From Kaistella faecalis (GTDB lineage: Bacteria > Bacteroidota > Bacteroidia > Flavobacteriales > Weeksellaceae): a stretch of 64,000 nucleotides of DNA. The DNA is taken from the NCBI RefSeq assembly GCF_019195395.1, contig NZ_CP078067.1, forward strand, positions 1,317,783 through 1,381,782, in the 5' to 3' direction. Positions 15,674 to 25,292 of this stretch are shown in pieces; the stretch's first letter is position 1; each line of letters opens with the position of its first letter. The notes under the pieces were generated by a model, which saw nothing but the letters and a program-made list of their open reading frames with translations, did no database searches and had not been told where the DNA came from. The translations under genes were made by a program, and so were the position numbers.

Positions 15674-16621
15674 TTACTTGATCAATCCCAGTTCCACGAG
15701 TCTCTCGTGAAGGAATTCTCCGGCTGTAGTGTCCGGATACAATTTCGGATTGTTTTCGTCGTAAGTTCCTTCCAAAGCATTAAGCGGCATTTCGCTTACC
15801 GGGTGCATAAAGAAAGGAATGGAATATCTTGACGTTCCCCATAATTCACGCGGCGGATTTACCACCTGGTGAATGGTAGATTTCAGTTTGTTGTTGGTGT
15901 GACGGGATAACATATCGCCAACATTGATCATCAGTTCATCCGGCTCAGCGATGGCGTCGATCCATTCGCCGTTGTGGTTCATGACCTGAAGACCTTTGCC
16001 CTGCGCGCCCATTAAAAGCGTAATGAGGTTGATATCACCATGTGCCGCTGCACGAACCGCATTATCAGGTTCTTCTGTAATCGGCGGATAGTGAATCGGT
16101 CTTAAAATAGAATTTCCTTCGCTTACGAATTTATCAAAGTAAAATTCGTCCAGACCCAGGTGCAACGCCAAAGCTCTTAACACATAAACGCCGGTTTTCT
16201 CCAGCATTTTATAGGCTTCTTTACCAACCTCATTAAAATTAGGAACCTCAGATACTTCCACGTTATCCGGATAAACGGAGGAATATTTAGAGCCGTCTTC
16301 AAGATACTGACCGAAATGCCAGAATTCTTTTAAATCTCCTTTCTTGAAACCTTTGGCTGTCTCTTTCCCAAAACCCACATAACCGCGCTGGCCTCCAATG
16401 CCCGGGATTTCGTACTTCTGTTTGGTTTCTACCGGCAGGTCGAAGAAATTCTTCACCTCACCGTACAGTTCGTTCACCAGATTATCGTCGAGAAAGTGAC
16501 CTTTCAGGGCGACAAAGCCGATTTCTTCGTATGCTTTTCCGATTTCATTTACAAATTTTTGTTTGCGTTCCGGGTCACCCGAAAGGAAATCACGCAAATC
16601 CACACTTGGAACTAGTTTCAT
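15674..16621 (-). CDS. Isopenicillin N synthase-like 2OG-Fe(II) oxygenase
   Basis: A 315-aa member of the isopenicillin N synthase / plant-type 2-oxoglutarate dioxygenase family. The DIOX_N domain begins VPSVDLRDFLSG. The iron facial triad is His194-x-Asp196 (AAHGDINLITLL) and His251 (KSTIHQVVNPP), and Arg265-x-Ser267 in RYSIPFF would bind 2-oxoglutarate. The substrate is unknown; no biosynthetic neighbours are present. Single gene with its own terminator, divergent from menD. Confidence 0.88.
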   Translation of the reverse strand: MKLVPSVDLRDFLSGDPERKQKFVNEIGKAYEEIGFVALKGHFLDDNLVNELYGEVKNFFDLPVETKQKYEIPGIGGQRGYVGFGKETAKGFKKGDLKEFWHFGQYLEDGSKYSSVYPDNVEVSEVPNFNEVGKEAYKMLEKTGVYVLRALALHLGLDEFYFDKFVSEGNSILRPIHYPPITEEPDNAVRAAAHGDINLITLLMGAQGKGLQVMNHNGEWIDAIAEPDELMINVGDMLSRHTNNKLKSTIHQVVNPPRELWGTSRYSIPFFMHPVSEMPLNALEGTYDENNPKLYPDTTAGEFLHERLVELGLIK

Positions 16622-16684
16622 TTTATTGGATTAAAAATTGTGTTGCTAAAATAAGATTTTTTAGATTAGAATTTTAATTATGAG

Positions 16685-16692
16685 TAAATTTG
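16685..16692 (+). promoter_or_regulatory. menD promoter, -7 element
   Basis: TAAATTTG matches TAnnTTTG and is followed by C. It lies 19 nt before the menD ATG, giving a short leader. No clear -33 TTG is visible. Confidence 0.55.
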
Positions 16693-16711
16693 CGTTTATC
16701 CAAATTTTCCC

Positions 16712-18376
16712 ATGAAACAGTTCTCTTCGAAAAGAAGCATACAGATTTTAGCACACCTTTTAAAAGAATACGGAATCTTCAACGTTGTAATTTCACCCGG
16801 ATCCAGAAATGCACCGCTTGCCATTCATTTCTCTGAAACGGATGAACTGAACTGTTACAGTATTGTGGATGAGAGGAGCGCAGGATTTGTAGGCTTAGGC
16901 ATGGCGAAAAGCGAGAAAAAACCTGTCGCATTAACCTGTACCAGCGGCTCTGCGTCGGCAAACTACTATCCCGCCATTACCGAAGCCTTTTACCAGAACA
17001 TTCCGCTTCTTGTGCTTACCGCAGACCGCCCTACGGATTTTGTGGATATTTTTGATGGGCAGACCATTCGTCAGAAAGAACTTTTCCAGCAGCATTCATA
17101 CGGTGATTTTCAGCTTCTTGAAGATGATAAGGAGAATGCGGAAGACGAAAACTTCAGTTTAATAAAAAAAGCCATTGAACTCTGTATTGAGAAACAGGGC
17201 CCGGTCCATATCAATATTCCTCTGGCTGAACCGCTTTATCATCTGGTTTCAGAACTCCCTGCGTTTCCGCCGGTTGAAAAGACATTTCAGAAAAAAGCAT
17301 ATGAACTTCCTGCAAATCTTGCCGCAGAGTGGAATCTTTCTAAAAGAATCATGATTCTGGTCGGCACACGTGATTACAGCGAAGAACTGGAGATGCAGCT
17401 CACCCAGTTGGTAAAAAACCACAGTGTTGTGGTGTTAACGGAAGCCAATTCTAATGTAAAACACCAGAAGTTCTTTAATCATATCGACCGGTATATCTTC
17501 AATTTTTCTGAAGAGGATTTCAAAACCTACGCGCCTGATTTACTGATTACGATTGGTCAGAATGTGGTTTCCAAGAAAATCAAGCAGTTTCTGAGAAAAG
17601 CAAAGCCAAAAAACCACTGGCATATTCATGAAGTCTGGCAGCCAGACACTTTCTTTGCGCTGACAGAAAAAATTGAAACAAAACCTGAGATCTTCTTTTC
17701 TCAATTAATGAAATTCATTACGCTGGAACCACAGCCCTACTTTAATCTTTGGGATGTTCTGCGTGACAAGAGAGATCTGAAACATGAGGAATACTGCCTT
17801 AAAACTTCTTTTTCGGATTTTAAGTTTTTTGAAATTCTTGCTGATAAACTTCCGGACACCGTCAACCTTCATTTCAGTAATTCTTCCGCAATACGGTATG
17901 CACAGCTTTTCGAGTTCAAAACCAACAGCATACACTGCAACCGTGGTACGAGCGGTATCGACGGCTGTACTTCTACCGCGATGGGATTTGCGATGAAGGC
18001 GAAAGAACAGACCGTTCTCGTTACGGGCGATGTGAGTTTCTTTTACGACATCAATGGTTTATGGAACAATTATATACCGCCTTACACCCGAATTATTGTC
18101 TTCAATAATGGCGGCGGCGATATTTTCAAAATCATTCCGGGACCGGATTCTACCAATGCCCTGGATGAATTTATCCTGACGCAGCATCACAAAAAAGCGG
18201 AATATCTGGCAAAGCATTTCGGTTTTGCATACACGAAAGTGGATGAAGAAGACACACTTTCGCGCATTCTTGATAATTTCTTTAAACCTGATGAAAAAGC
18301 AAAAATTCTGGAGGTTGATACGTCGGCGATTGAAAATTCAGCGGTTCTGAAACAGTATTTTGAATTTCTGAAGTAA
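16712..18376 (+). CDS. menD: SEPHCHC synthase MenD (menaquinone synthesis)
   Basis: The ThDP enzyme that joins 2-oxoglutarate and isochorismate in the menaquinone pathway. At 554 aa it is the normal length. Motifs: VVISPGSRNAPLAI, DERSAGFVGLGMA (ThDP-activating Glu), CTSGSASANYYPA, LTADRP, then the C-terminal ThDP/Mg2+ motif GDVSFFYDINGLWNN and the family-specific NNGGGDIF. Other men genes are not in the window. Its stop is adjacent to the stop of the convergent DUF5686 gene, and a 9-bp inverted repeat (18361-18369 with 18379-18387) spans both ends. Confidence 0.96.
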   Translation: MKQFSSKRSIQILAHLLKEYGIFNVVISPGSRNAPLAIHFSETDELNCYSIVDERSAGFVGLGMAKSEKKPVALTCTSGSASANYYPAITEAFYQNIPLLVLTADRPTDFVDIFDGQTIRQKELFQQHSYGDFQLLEDDKENAEDENFSLIKKAIELCIEKQGPVHINIPLAEPLYHLVSELPAFPPVEKTFQKKAYELPANLAAEWNLSKRIMILVGTRDYSEELEMQLTQLVKNHSVVVLTEANSNVKHQKFFNHIDRYIFNFSEEDFKTYAPDLLITIGQNVVSKKIKQFLRKAKPKNHWHIHEVWQPDTFFALTEKIETKPEIFFSQLMKFITLEPQPYFNLWDVLRDKRDLKHEEYCLKTSFSDFKFFEILADKLPDTVNLHFSNSSAIRYAQLFEFKTNSIHCNRGTSGIDGCTSTAMGFAMKAKEQTVLVTGDVSFFYDINGLWNNYIPPYTRIIVFNNGGGDIFKIIPGPDSTNALDEFILTQHHKKAEYLAKHFGFAYTKVDEEDTLSRILDNFFKPDEKAKILEVDTSAIENSAVLKQYFEFLK

Positions 18377-20923
18377 TTAGAAATTCATCTGCAATCCGAA
18401 TTTTACGCCGAATTTAGAAACATCAGGTCTGTCGAGGTAATTCCCGCGCCAGTTAAAATCTACACGTAAAATTCTAAGATTCCCAAAACCGATATTTTCG
18501 AGTCCGAAACCGTATTCGTAATAAATCTGCTGATCGGGCGCGGAATATTTTAAGTTTTCGAAATTAATGTTTTTCGAGTCATCACTTAAAGTTCCGTATG
18601 CGCCGCGGAGGAAAATCAATTCCCTGAATTTCAACTTTTTAATCAAAGGAATATGGGCAAGAATTTTTCCCTGGAAATGATGCTCGTAGTTCAAAGTCGT
18701 ATAAGCGTCCGCAACGAATTCGTAATATTTTAAAAGCGCAAAAGTGTTGGGGACCAAGCTGTAAGACTGGTTTCCGGGAATAATATTCTGTAACGCCAAA
18801 GGAACAGCAGAGAAATTTTTTCCGGCTTCGAAATTAATGACCGAACGGCCTAAATTTCCCACCACCACAGGCTGGGAATACAGAAACTGAAGTTTATTAT
18901 AATCGAAATCTCCATCCAGAACATTTTCAAATCCGTGCGTAAATTTCAGCACAAATGTTGGTGAAAGCGTGGTAAAGGCATAACGGTCTACCCCATATTG
19001 AGAATATTTTGCGCCAGGTCTCGCAACGAGACTGAAAGTCGTGTGGAAATCGTTCAGTTCAGATTTCAACTGATTGTTTTTATAAAAACCGAGGTTGAAC
19101 TTTTCCGGATTGGCTGATTTAATGTTCTGCAGAGAAGCATCCATTCTTACCTCAAAATTCTTCACGGGTTCCAGAGAAAAGAAAAAACTGTTCTGTTTCA
19201 CGAGACTTAAAGAAGCATTGGTTCCCGACGAAAAAACTGATGATGAAGCGAAAGATCTCGTCATAATTCCGTCGTCATTCATCAGTTGTGCGCCGAGCTG
19301 AATCACATCATTCCGGCTTCCGAAACCAACTGTAGCACGGTTTTCGCGATTGAACATGTAGCGTCCCTCCAGACCGTATTTCAGTTTCCGGTCTTTAAAG
19401 CCATAAGCAGTATATCCTGCGACACGCCACATATCGTTTGGTGAAAAGTAAGTTCTGGCACCCACGCGAATTCTGTCGCCTTCGACTTCGTTATTTCCGT
19501 AAACCGAATAAATATCACCAAAGTCAATCGCTTTCCAGGCGTTGATATATCCGGATTCCAGGACTTCTACCAATTTTACAATTCTTTTGAATTTCGGAAC
19601 CTGCTCCAGTTCGCCAACCATTTTGTACACATTCTGCTCTGTTTCGGAAAGCGGTTCTGTTCTTTGTTTTTCCCAGAAATCATCTGCCTTTTGCAGATTA
19701 TCATCACTTAAAGTCTGGCCTTTATCGGCAAGGAAATTCTCACTAAAATTTTTATTGAATTCATAGTCACTGAAAATTCCGGTTCTTTTAAAAATTATAC
19801 TTTTCGCATCTTTTTTCTTTCCCAAAACCGACATTTCCAGTTCGGTATATGTTCTTTTGGGCAGAAATACATTCTCATCCAGATTTTCGTATTCGGTTTC
19901 AAGATAAATCCCGTTGACGAAATTCACATTGATTTTATTGGTTGATCTAAGCGTTGCTTTTACAATATTGTAGGTGTCTTTCGAGATCAGAAGATTTCCC
20001 TGAAAGGCTAGAATTTCTTTATTTCTCGGGAAATATTTAATGACGTAAGCCTCGATTCCGTCCACGGAAACCGAATCGGTCAGCTCGTATTCGTAAGTAT
20101 TGAAACCATCTGTTCCAGCCGGACTTGGAAAACCGATGTTAAAGAAATTCAGCGTGTTGTCGTAAATGTTAACTTCTTTAAACTGATTTTTAGCGGTTGA
20201 AGCAATAAGTTCATTATCGTTAAATCCAGAAAATTTGTTGGCGACGATGATCCTGTTTTCTTTTTTTTCAGGAGCGTTACGCCCGTAGGTTTTGTAAATG
20301 GTTTCATTGAAAAATACAGGCAAAGCGAGCTTTTTATCGAAATTCGCCGAATCTGCGTAGTCGAAGATAAACTCCATACTACTGAAGATTTTTTTCTTCA
20401 TGAAGGCGCTGTCTATATTGTTTAATCCGATTTCAATTTTCTCGTATTCTTTGAACTGATAATCATTGTAATTGGCTAGACCATTGGTTTTGCGGCGCTT
20501 CCAGACTTCCTGCATGATCGCATAAGCCGGATTTTCTTTTTTGTTTTTGTATTTCTTTTTGGTGCCTCCGGTGATCACCACTTCACTAATCTGCTCGACT
20601 TTCTCCGGCTGAAGTTTCACAAGTAGATTTTCAAAACGCAGATCACTGAAATTCAGGATTTCAGGCTTATAATTGGCTTTGATAAATGTGGCAGTTGAGA
20701 TTCCTGAATCTGACTCAATTAAGAACTCAGAATTGCCCGATGTCAGGGCTGCTTTTTCTTTACCGTTTATAAAAATTTCTACGGAAGTAAGTGGTTTGCT
20801 GGTTTTGGCATCAACAATTTTCCCCGACATCTTAGTCTGAGAATTGATTAAAACAACAAAAAGCAAAAAAAGAACAAGTTTGACCTTGTGCAAGAAATGA
20901 TAAAAAAGATTGGAATTCTTCAT
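18377..20923 (-). CDS. DUF5686 outer-membrane protein with carboxypeptidase-like N-domain
   Basis: I take the ATG at 20923 (MKNSNLFYHFL): it gives a good signal peptide ending near LINSQ, whereas the longest frame starts at 21004 inside the previous gene. The result is 848 aa. Residues about 30-110 form a CarboxypepD_reg-like beta-sandwich (MSGKIVDAKTSKPLTSVEIFING). The rest is a DUF5686 region, with the segment VVITGGTKKKYKNKKENPAYAIMQEVWKRR and alternating beta-strands to the end (FGVKFGLQMNF), like a C-terminal outer-membrane barrel. Function unknown; such proteins are abundant in Flavobacteria. Confidence 0.82.
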   Translation of the reverse strand: MKNSNLFYHFLHKVKLVLFLLFVVLINSQTKMSGKIVDAKTSKPLTSVEIFINGKEKAALTSGNSEFLIESDSGISTATFIKANYKPEILNFSDLRFENLLVKLQPEKVEQISEVVITGGTKKKYKNKKENPAYAIMQEVWKRRKTNGLANYNDYQFKEYEKIEIGLNNIDSAFMKKKIFSSMEFIFDYADSANFDKKLALPVFFNETIYKTYGRNAPEKKENRIIVANKFSGFNDNELIASTAKNQFKEVNIYDNTLNFFNIGFPSPAGTDGFNTYEYELTDSVSVDGIEAYVIKYFPRNKEILAFQGNLLISKDTYNIVKATLRSTNKINVNFVNGIYLETEYENLDENVFLPKRTYTELEMSVLGKKKDAKSIIFKRTGIFSDYEFNKNFSENFLADKGQTLSDDNLQKADDFWEKQRTEPLSETEQNVYKMVGELEQVPKFKRIVKLVEVLESGYINAWKAIDFGDIYSVYGNNEVEGDRIRVGARTYFSPNDMWRVAGYTAYGFKDRKLKYGLEGRYMFNRENRATVGFGSRNDVIQLGAQLMNDDGIMTRSFASSSVFSSGTNASLSLVKQNSFFFSLEPVKNFEVRMDASLQNIKSANPEKFNLGFYKNNQLKSELNDFHTTFSLVARPGAKYSQYGVDRYAFTTLSPTFVLKFTHGFENVLDGDFDYNKLQFLYSQPVVVGNLGRSVINFEAGKNFSAVPLALQNIIPGNQSYSLVPNTFALLKYYEFVADAYTTLNYEHHFQGKILAHIPLIKKLKFRELIFLRGAYGTLSDDSKNINFENLKYSAPDQQIYYEYGFGLENIGFGNLRILRVDFNWRGNYLDRPDVSKFGVKFGLQMNF

Positions 20924-20993
20924 GAATACAGCAGCAAATTTCCCATTAAAAAGACAGTATAAGCGAAAAACAGACCAATTGTGAGCCTCAACA

Positions 20994-21620
20994 TTATAAT
21001 TCAAGATAAGCAGACTGGCCGGGGAGATTGGTTATTTTCGCTATCGGATAAATAAACATATCATCGAAATCATTCATTGCGTTAATTAACTGGAAATGAG
21101 AATATTCATTAATATTCTGCATGGTTATTTCGGCTTCTTTGATTTTCTTAGTTTTCAGCAGGTTTTTCCGCTGCACTCCGTTAAGCAAATATGTGGTTGG
21201 CGTAAACCAGTCTTTTCCCATCTTAAAGAGAATGTTGGAGAACGAGGTATCAGTAATATGATTATTCTTTACGATGATAATCTCGTCGGATTTTGCTTTC
21301 TGCAGCATTTTTTCAAATTCTTTGCGGTCTTCAAACTTGAACGAGTAATCATACACATTATTCTCCACCAGCTGAAAATTATCGATCTCTGAAATGGCAT
21401 ACGGGATCATCTGCGTCCGATAATTTTTAGTGAGATCATAACTGATTCTCAGCTTATAAAGTCCATCTTCATCGTGCTGCAAATCCTTAAAAATCTTCAG
21501 CAGGTCGATTGATCCTTCCACGCCGAAATGCGCAAAGGTTTCATTAACTCTGTTTTGGTGAAGATCCGGGAGAAACATTTTCTGGTCTTCTATTTTAATA
21601 CTTTCAATAAATCGGGACAT
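20994..21620 (-). CDS. pabC: Class IV aminotransferase, likely aminodeoxychorismate lyase
   Basis: A PLP-dependent fold-type IV protein of 208 aa, shorter than E. coli PabC (about 270). Recognisable blocks are DGLYKLRISYD, NNHITDTSFSNILF and TPTTYLLNGVQRKNLL, which match the PLP-binding region of this family. Its start overlaps the end of pabB by 17 nt, so the pair very probably makes 4-aminobenzoate for folate: PabB yields aminodeoxychorismate and this enzyme releases pyruvate. A branched-chain or D-amino-acid aminotransferase is less likely given the pairing. Confidence 0.82.
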   Translation of the reverse strand: MSRFIESIKIEDQKMFLPDLHQNRVNETFAHFGVEGSIDLLKIFKDLQHDEDGLYKLRISYDLTKNYRTQMIPYAISEIDNFQLVENNVYDYSFKFEDRKEFEKMLQKAKSDEIIIVKNNHITDTSFSNILFKMGKDWFTPTTYLLNGVQRKNLLKTKKIKEAEITMQNINEYSHFQLINAMNDFDDMFIYPIAKITNLPGQSAYLEL

Positions 21621-22581
21621 AAATTTTATTTTTCATTTCCTGGTACTCATCGTCCAGTTTGCTTAAATGGGTAATTCCGCCACCACTTTTAAAATACAGT
21701 TTCGTGTTTTCTTTCTCTAAAAACCTGATCATTACGCAGGAATCAAGGTTTTTCCCATCAAACCAACCGCAGACTCCCGTATAAAAACCGCGGGAATATG
21801 TTTCGGCTTCCAGAACGATCTCAAGAGTTTTTGGTTTGGGTGCACCTAAAATAGATCCGGCAGGAAGAAGCGTTTTCATTATACTTCCGATTTTTCCCCG
21901 AAACTCATGTTTCAGCGTTCCGGAAATTTCGGAACTCATGGCGTAGAGATTCTTATTGTGCGTTTTAATAAGGTCGATCCTCTGAAATTCATCTAACTGC
22001 ACCTCATCCGCTACCATACTTAAATCGTTTCGGAGTAAATCTACGACTGTATAATGTTCGGCTTTTTCTTTCGCATCGTTCTTCAAAACTTCAACTGCAT
22101 TCTCCAGATCAGCATCTATTGTTCCTTTCATCGGATGGGTAAAAATTCTGTCGTCAACAATCTCAACGAAAGTTTCAGGGGAAAAAAACACGAATTTTTC
22201 GGGATAAAGAACTTTATATTTTGAGGTTGAAAGATAGAAAATTTCATTCAAAGAAAGATTGGTTTTCACCTCGGTTCTGCAGGTGTAATTGGCGAGATAG
22301 GAATTGCCCGCTTTCAGGTTATCCTGTACGAGATCAAATCCTTTTCTGTAAGATTCCAGACTTTGTGGAAAGGCTTCAAACTGAAATTCATCAGGCTGGT
22401 GATGCAGTTTATCAAGTTTTTTAAATCCTTCAAAATCAATCAATAAACCCAAATCTTCAATTTGGTTTTCCTGAAAAACCTCAACATTTTCCATTAAGAA
22501 ATCTGTTGTAAAAAAGAAGGGAACTTTTGCCTGAGAAAGTTCATCCATCTTATCGAAATTTGGGTGAAATGCGCTTAACAT
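21604..22581 (-). CDS. pabB: Aminodeoxychorismate synthase component I
   Basis: A 325-aa chorismate-binding domain protein, lacking the N-terminal domain of longer PabB and TrpE. Catalytic-site blocks are FTHPMKGTIDAD (active-site Lys), VVDLLRNDLSMVA and LLPAGSILGAPKPKTLEIV, ending YFKSGGGITHLS. No glutamine amidotransferase (PabA/TrpG) is adjacent, so that subunit must come from elsewhere. First gene of the pabB-pabC pair, divergent from a membrane protein gene. Confidence 0.9.
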   Translation of the reverse strand: MLSAFHPNFDKMDELSQAKVPFFFTTDFLMENVEVFQENQIEDLGLLIDFEGFKKLDKLHHQPDEFQFEAFPQSLESYRKGFDLVQDNLKAGNSYLANYTCRTEVKTNLSLNEIFYLSTSKYKVLYPEKFVFFSPETFVEIVDDRIFTHPMKGTIDADLENAVEVLKNDAKEKAEHYTVVDLLRNDLSMVADEVQLDEFQRIDLIKTHNKNLYAMSSEISGTLKHEFRGKIGSIMKTLLPAGSILGAPKPKTLEIVLEAETYSRGFYTGVCGWFDGKNLDSCVMIRFLEKENTKLYFKSGGGITHLSKLDDEYQEMKNKIYVPIY

Positions 22582-22646
22582 TGCGGCAAAAATACTGAAA
22601 AGAGCGCACGCTTAATATTAAAACAGAAAATTTAAATCTTAAACCC

Positions 22647-22654
22647 TATTTTTG
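22647..22654 (+). promoter_or_regulatory. Promoter -7 element for the 22.66-kb membrane protein gene
   Basis: TATTTTTG followed by C matches TAnnTTTG, but it is only 4 nt before the ATG at 22659. Transcription would start inside or at the annotated start, so either the transcript is leaderless or translation begins slightly downstream. Confidence 0.4.
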
Positions 22655-22658
22655 CGGC

Positions 22659-23381
22659 ATGCAAAGTAACTACACGCAACAGGCAAGCCTTGGACAGATC
22701 TTAAAGAACGCTTTTACTTACTGGAACAAAACAATTCTCTACCAGTTGGTTTTCAGTATTTTATATTTTTCACTGTTTTTTCTTGGATATTTTTACCTTT
22801 TCAAATATTTCGGGCTTTGGGATGAGTTTACGAAGTATCAGGATTTAATAAGAACAGATTTGCCTGCTTTCAATAAAAAGATGGAGGAAATCGCACGATT
22901 ACCGCAAGCCCGTAATTTTGCGCTGGGCTTTTTTGTACTTCTGGCACTCATAAATCCTCTGAATGTTGGGCTTTATAAGGTTTACCGTAAAATTGACCTT
23001 AAAGAAACTGTAACACTGAATGATCTTTTCGCAGGATATATCGGCTTCGATTTTTTCAAATTTTTTGGGTTTTATCTGTTCTGGATTATTATTTTCACTT
23101 ACGGCAATGCTCTTCTGTTACTGGGAGTTTTCTGGATTTTTGTGACGCTTTTCTGTGTTCCGCTGATGTATTTTATGAATGTAAAAACCTTTGAAGGAAT
23201 ATCGCTTACGTTTAAAGTTCTGCGGAAAAATTTCAGTACGATAGTTCCGGCAATGCTGGTCGCGTTTCTTTTCAGCCTCACGGGAATTTTAATTTGCGGA
23301 GTCGGTTTCCTTCTCACATTCCCTTTCCTGAATGCAATGATTTATGCACTTTACCAGCAGTATTATAAAGAAGTTGGGTAA
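22659..23381 (+). CDS. Hypothetical multi-pass membrane protein (paralog 1)
   Basis: A 240-aa protein with about five or six hydrophobic segments. Its C-terminal block LTGILICGVGFLLTFPFLNAMIYALY matches IAGILLCGIGIVATIPFYMVVMYSAY in the next gene. The conserved N-terminal lead (LGQILKNAFTYWNKTILYQLV) is also parallel. The two are tandem paralogs of an unnamed family common in Flavobacteria. No catalytic motif is visible. Confidence 0.7.
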   Translation: MQSNYTQQASLGQILKNAFTYWNKTILYQLVFSILYFSLFFLGYFYLFKYFGLWDEFTKYQDLIRTDLPAFNKKMEEIARLPQARNFALGFFVLLALINPLNVGLYKVYRKIDLKETVTLNDLFAGYIGFDFFKFFGFYLFWIIIFTYGNALLLLGVFWIFVTLFCVPLMYFMNVKTFEGISLTFKVLRKNFSTIVPAMLVAFLFSLTGILICGVGFLLTFPFLNAMIYALYQQYYKEVG

Positions 23382-23448
23382 TTGCTAACTTTAATGCTGT
23401 TTTTTCCGATTTTAAATTTAAATTTGAAAAACATTAAAAATTAAAACT

Positions 23449-24183
23449 ATGGAAACTTTTGAGGAAATGGACAGCAGTAATGTACCCAACAGAACTTGGG
23501 GCGAAATTATCTCTCACGCTTTTGATATGTATAAGGGAATTTTTCTCTACGCTATTCTGGCACTGGTAATTGGCGCTGTGGTTTCTATGATTATTCAGCC
23601 GCTTTCGGGGTTGGACAGCAGAAGTTTTTCGGAAGAGATTACGTCCGCAGATGGAGATTTTTCGTCAATTAATATTTGGGCGATTCCTGGTATGAAGCTT
23701 TATTCCGGGCTATCGGGAATTGCAAGCCTGCTTTTGACACCTCTATATGTGGGAATTATCTATCTCGCAAACAAATACGATTTCAAGCAGCGTTTGCAGG
23801 TATCTGATCTGTTTATCGGTTACAGACAGAATTTTCTTAATATCGTTATTTACAGTTTGATTTCCTCTGTGATTATAGCAATTTCTATCGGAATGTGTAT
23901 TTTACCTGTCTTATTTGTAATTCCGCTGTTGCTTTTGGGTTACCCGATTTTACTTTTCGAAAATGCTACGTTCTCTGAGGCTCTAAGTAAGAGTTTCAAG
24001 ATTGCCAAAGAAAACTATATGGTTTTTCTGGGAGCATCATTTCTCGGTTTACTGATCAGCATCGCCGGAATTCTGCTCTGCGGAATCGGAATCGTGGCAA
24101 CAATTCCTTTCTATATGGTGGTAATGTATTCCGCATATATCGCATTTTGCGGAAGACCAAAACAGTTGAATTTCAACAATTAA
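23449..24183 (+). CDS. Hypothetical multi-pass membrane protein (paralog 2)
   Basis: A 244-aa protein with an acidic N-terminus (METFEEMDSSNVPNRTWGEIISHAFDMYKG), a Ser/Asp-rich extracytoplasmic loop near residues 50-75 and about six membrane segments. It resembles the preceding gene over the C-terminal half, with FENATFSEALSKSFKIAKENY parallel to VKTFEGISLTFKVLRKNF. It lies 67 nt downstream, so the pair probably forms one transcript with the AI-2E family gene that follows. Confidence 0.7.
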   Translation: METFEEMDSSNVPNRTWGEIISHAFDMYKGIFLYAILALVIGAVVSMIIQPLSGLDSRSFSEEITSADGDFSSINIWAIPGMKLYSGLSGIASLLLTPLYVGIIYLANKYDFKQRLQVSDLFIGYRQNFLNIVIYSLISSVIIAISIGMCILPVLFVIPLLLLGYPILLFENATFSEALSKSFKIAKENYMVFLGASFLGLLISIAGILLCGIGIVATIPFYMVVMYSAYIAFCGRPKQLNFNN

Positions 24184-24207
24184 CCGGAACTGATTATAAA
24201 GTATATT

Positions 24208-25290
24208 ATGCCCAACAAAAAACATCAAATCAGCGAGGTAAAAATTAAGCAGATCTTTCTGCTGGCCGTTATTCTTGTGCTTGCGGGATTGATATGCTTT
24301 AATCTTGCGCTGTTTATTCCCTCCGTTTTGGGGGCTATCACTTTATATATTATTACCCGGAAATATAACCTGTATCTTCAGGAAGAAAAAGAGTGGAAAC
24401 CCTGGCTGGCTTCCACGGTAATTATTTTCGGTACGCTCATCATTTTAATTCTGCCCATTTATTTTATCGCAGATATGCTGATTGAGAAGTTAGGAAATGC
24501 GTCTGTTTATATGCAGAAATTCAACATTTTCGTCGATAAAATTCATGATTATGTTTATTCTAAAACCCGGGTAGACATTTTAAGCAAAGAGAATTTAAAC
24601 AAGCTGAAAGACAAGGTGGGAAGTTTTTCTACAACTGCAGTAAGCAGTACTTTCAATACGCTTACGGTAGTTTTATCGATGTATTTTATCCTTTATTTTA
24701 TGTTGGAAAAACCGAGGCTTTTTGAAAGGCTTGTAAGAAGTTCTGCCCCACTGAAGAAAGCCAACATTAACTTATTGGGCGAAAAAATTCAGAAGATGGT
24801 AGTGGCCAATGCAATTGGAATTCCTGTAGTTGCTATCGGACAGGGAATTGTAGCTATTCTTGGATACTGGATTTTTGGAGCACCGAGTCCGCTTCTTCTC
24901 TTTGCGTTAACTGCAGTTGCCTCCATGATTCCTATCGTTGGCGCCGCAATTATTTACGTTCCTGTATGTATTTTTATGATTGCTGAAGGAAATATGGGCG
25001 CGGGGCTTGGTTTGGCGGCATACTGCCTTATCGCGGTGGGCTTAACCGATAACCTTTTAAGGTTTACCCTTTTAAAAAGGTTAGAAAATATCCATCCGTT
25101 GAATACTGTTTTCGGAATTATTATGGGAATGAATCTTTTCGGGTTTATGGGACTCATCTTTGGGCCGATTCTTATTTCAATCACGGTGCTTTTAATTCAG
25201 GTTTACAGAGATGAATTTTCTGATGACGACCGCGAACTTATTATGCCCGAACCTAAAGAAATCGAGAAGAAAATTGATTTAAGTATTTAA
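24208..25290 (+). CDS. AI-2E family transporter (PerM-like)
   Basis: A 360-aa protein with about eight membrane segments and a long soluble loop after the third (residues about 95-165). The C-terminal half has family-typical LTAVASMIPIVGAAIIYVPV and GIIMGMNLFGFMGLIFGPILISI. The family includes exporters of autoinducer 2 and Na+(Li+)/H+ antiporters; which applies is unknown. It is 24 nt after the previous membrane gene and 2 nt before the DUF3820 gene. Confidence 0.85.
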   Translation: MPNKKHQISEVKIKQIFLLAVILVLAGLICFNLALFIPSVLGAITLYIITRKYNLYLQEEKEWKPWLASTVIIFGTLIILILPIYFIADMLIEKLGNASVYMQKFNIFVDKIHDYVYSKTRVDILSKENLNKLKDKVGSFSTTAVSSTFNTLTVVLSMYFILYFMLEKPRLFERLVRSSAPLKKANINLLGEKIQKMVVANAIGIPVVAIGQGIVAILGYWIFGAPSPLLLFALTAVASMIPIVGAAIIYVPVCIFMIAEGNMGAGLGLAAYCLIAVGLTDNLLRFTLLKRLENIHPLNTVFGIIMGMNLFGFMGLIFGPILISITVLLIQVYRDEFSDDDRELIMPEPKEIEKKIDLSI

Positions 25291-25292
25291 AA

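Noticed and set aside
20924-21004. Longer start of the DUF5686 gene
   Set aside because: It overlaps the pabC end and would bury the signal peptide. The ATG at 20923 gives a normal signal sequence.
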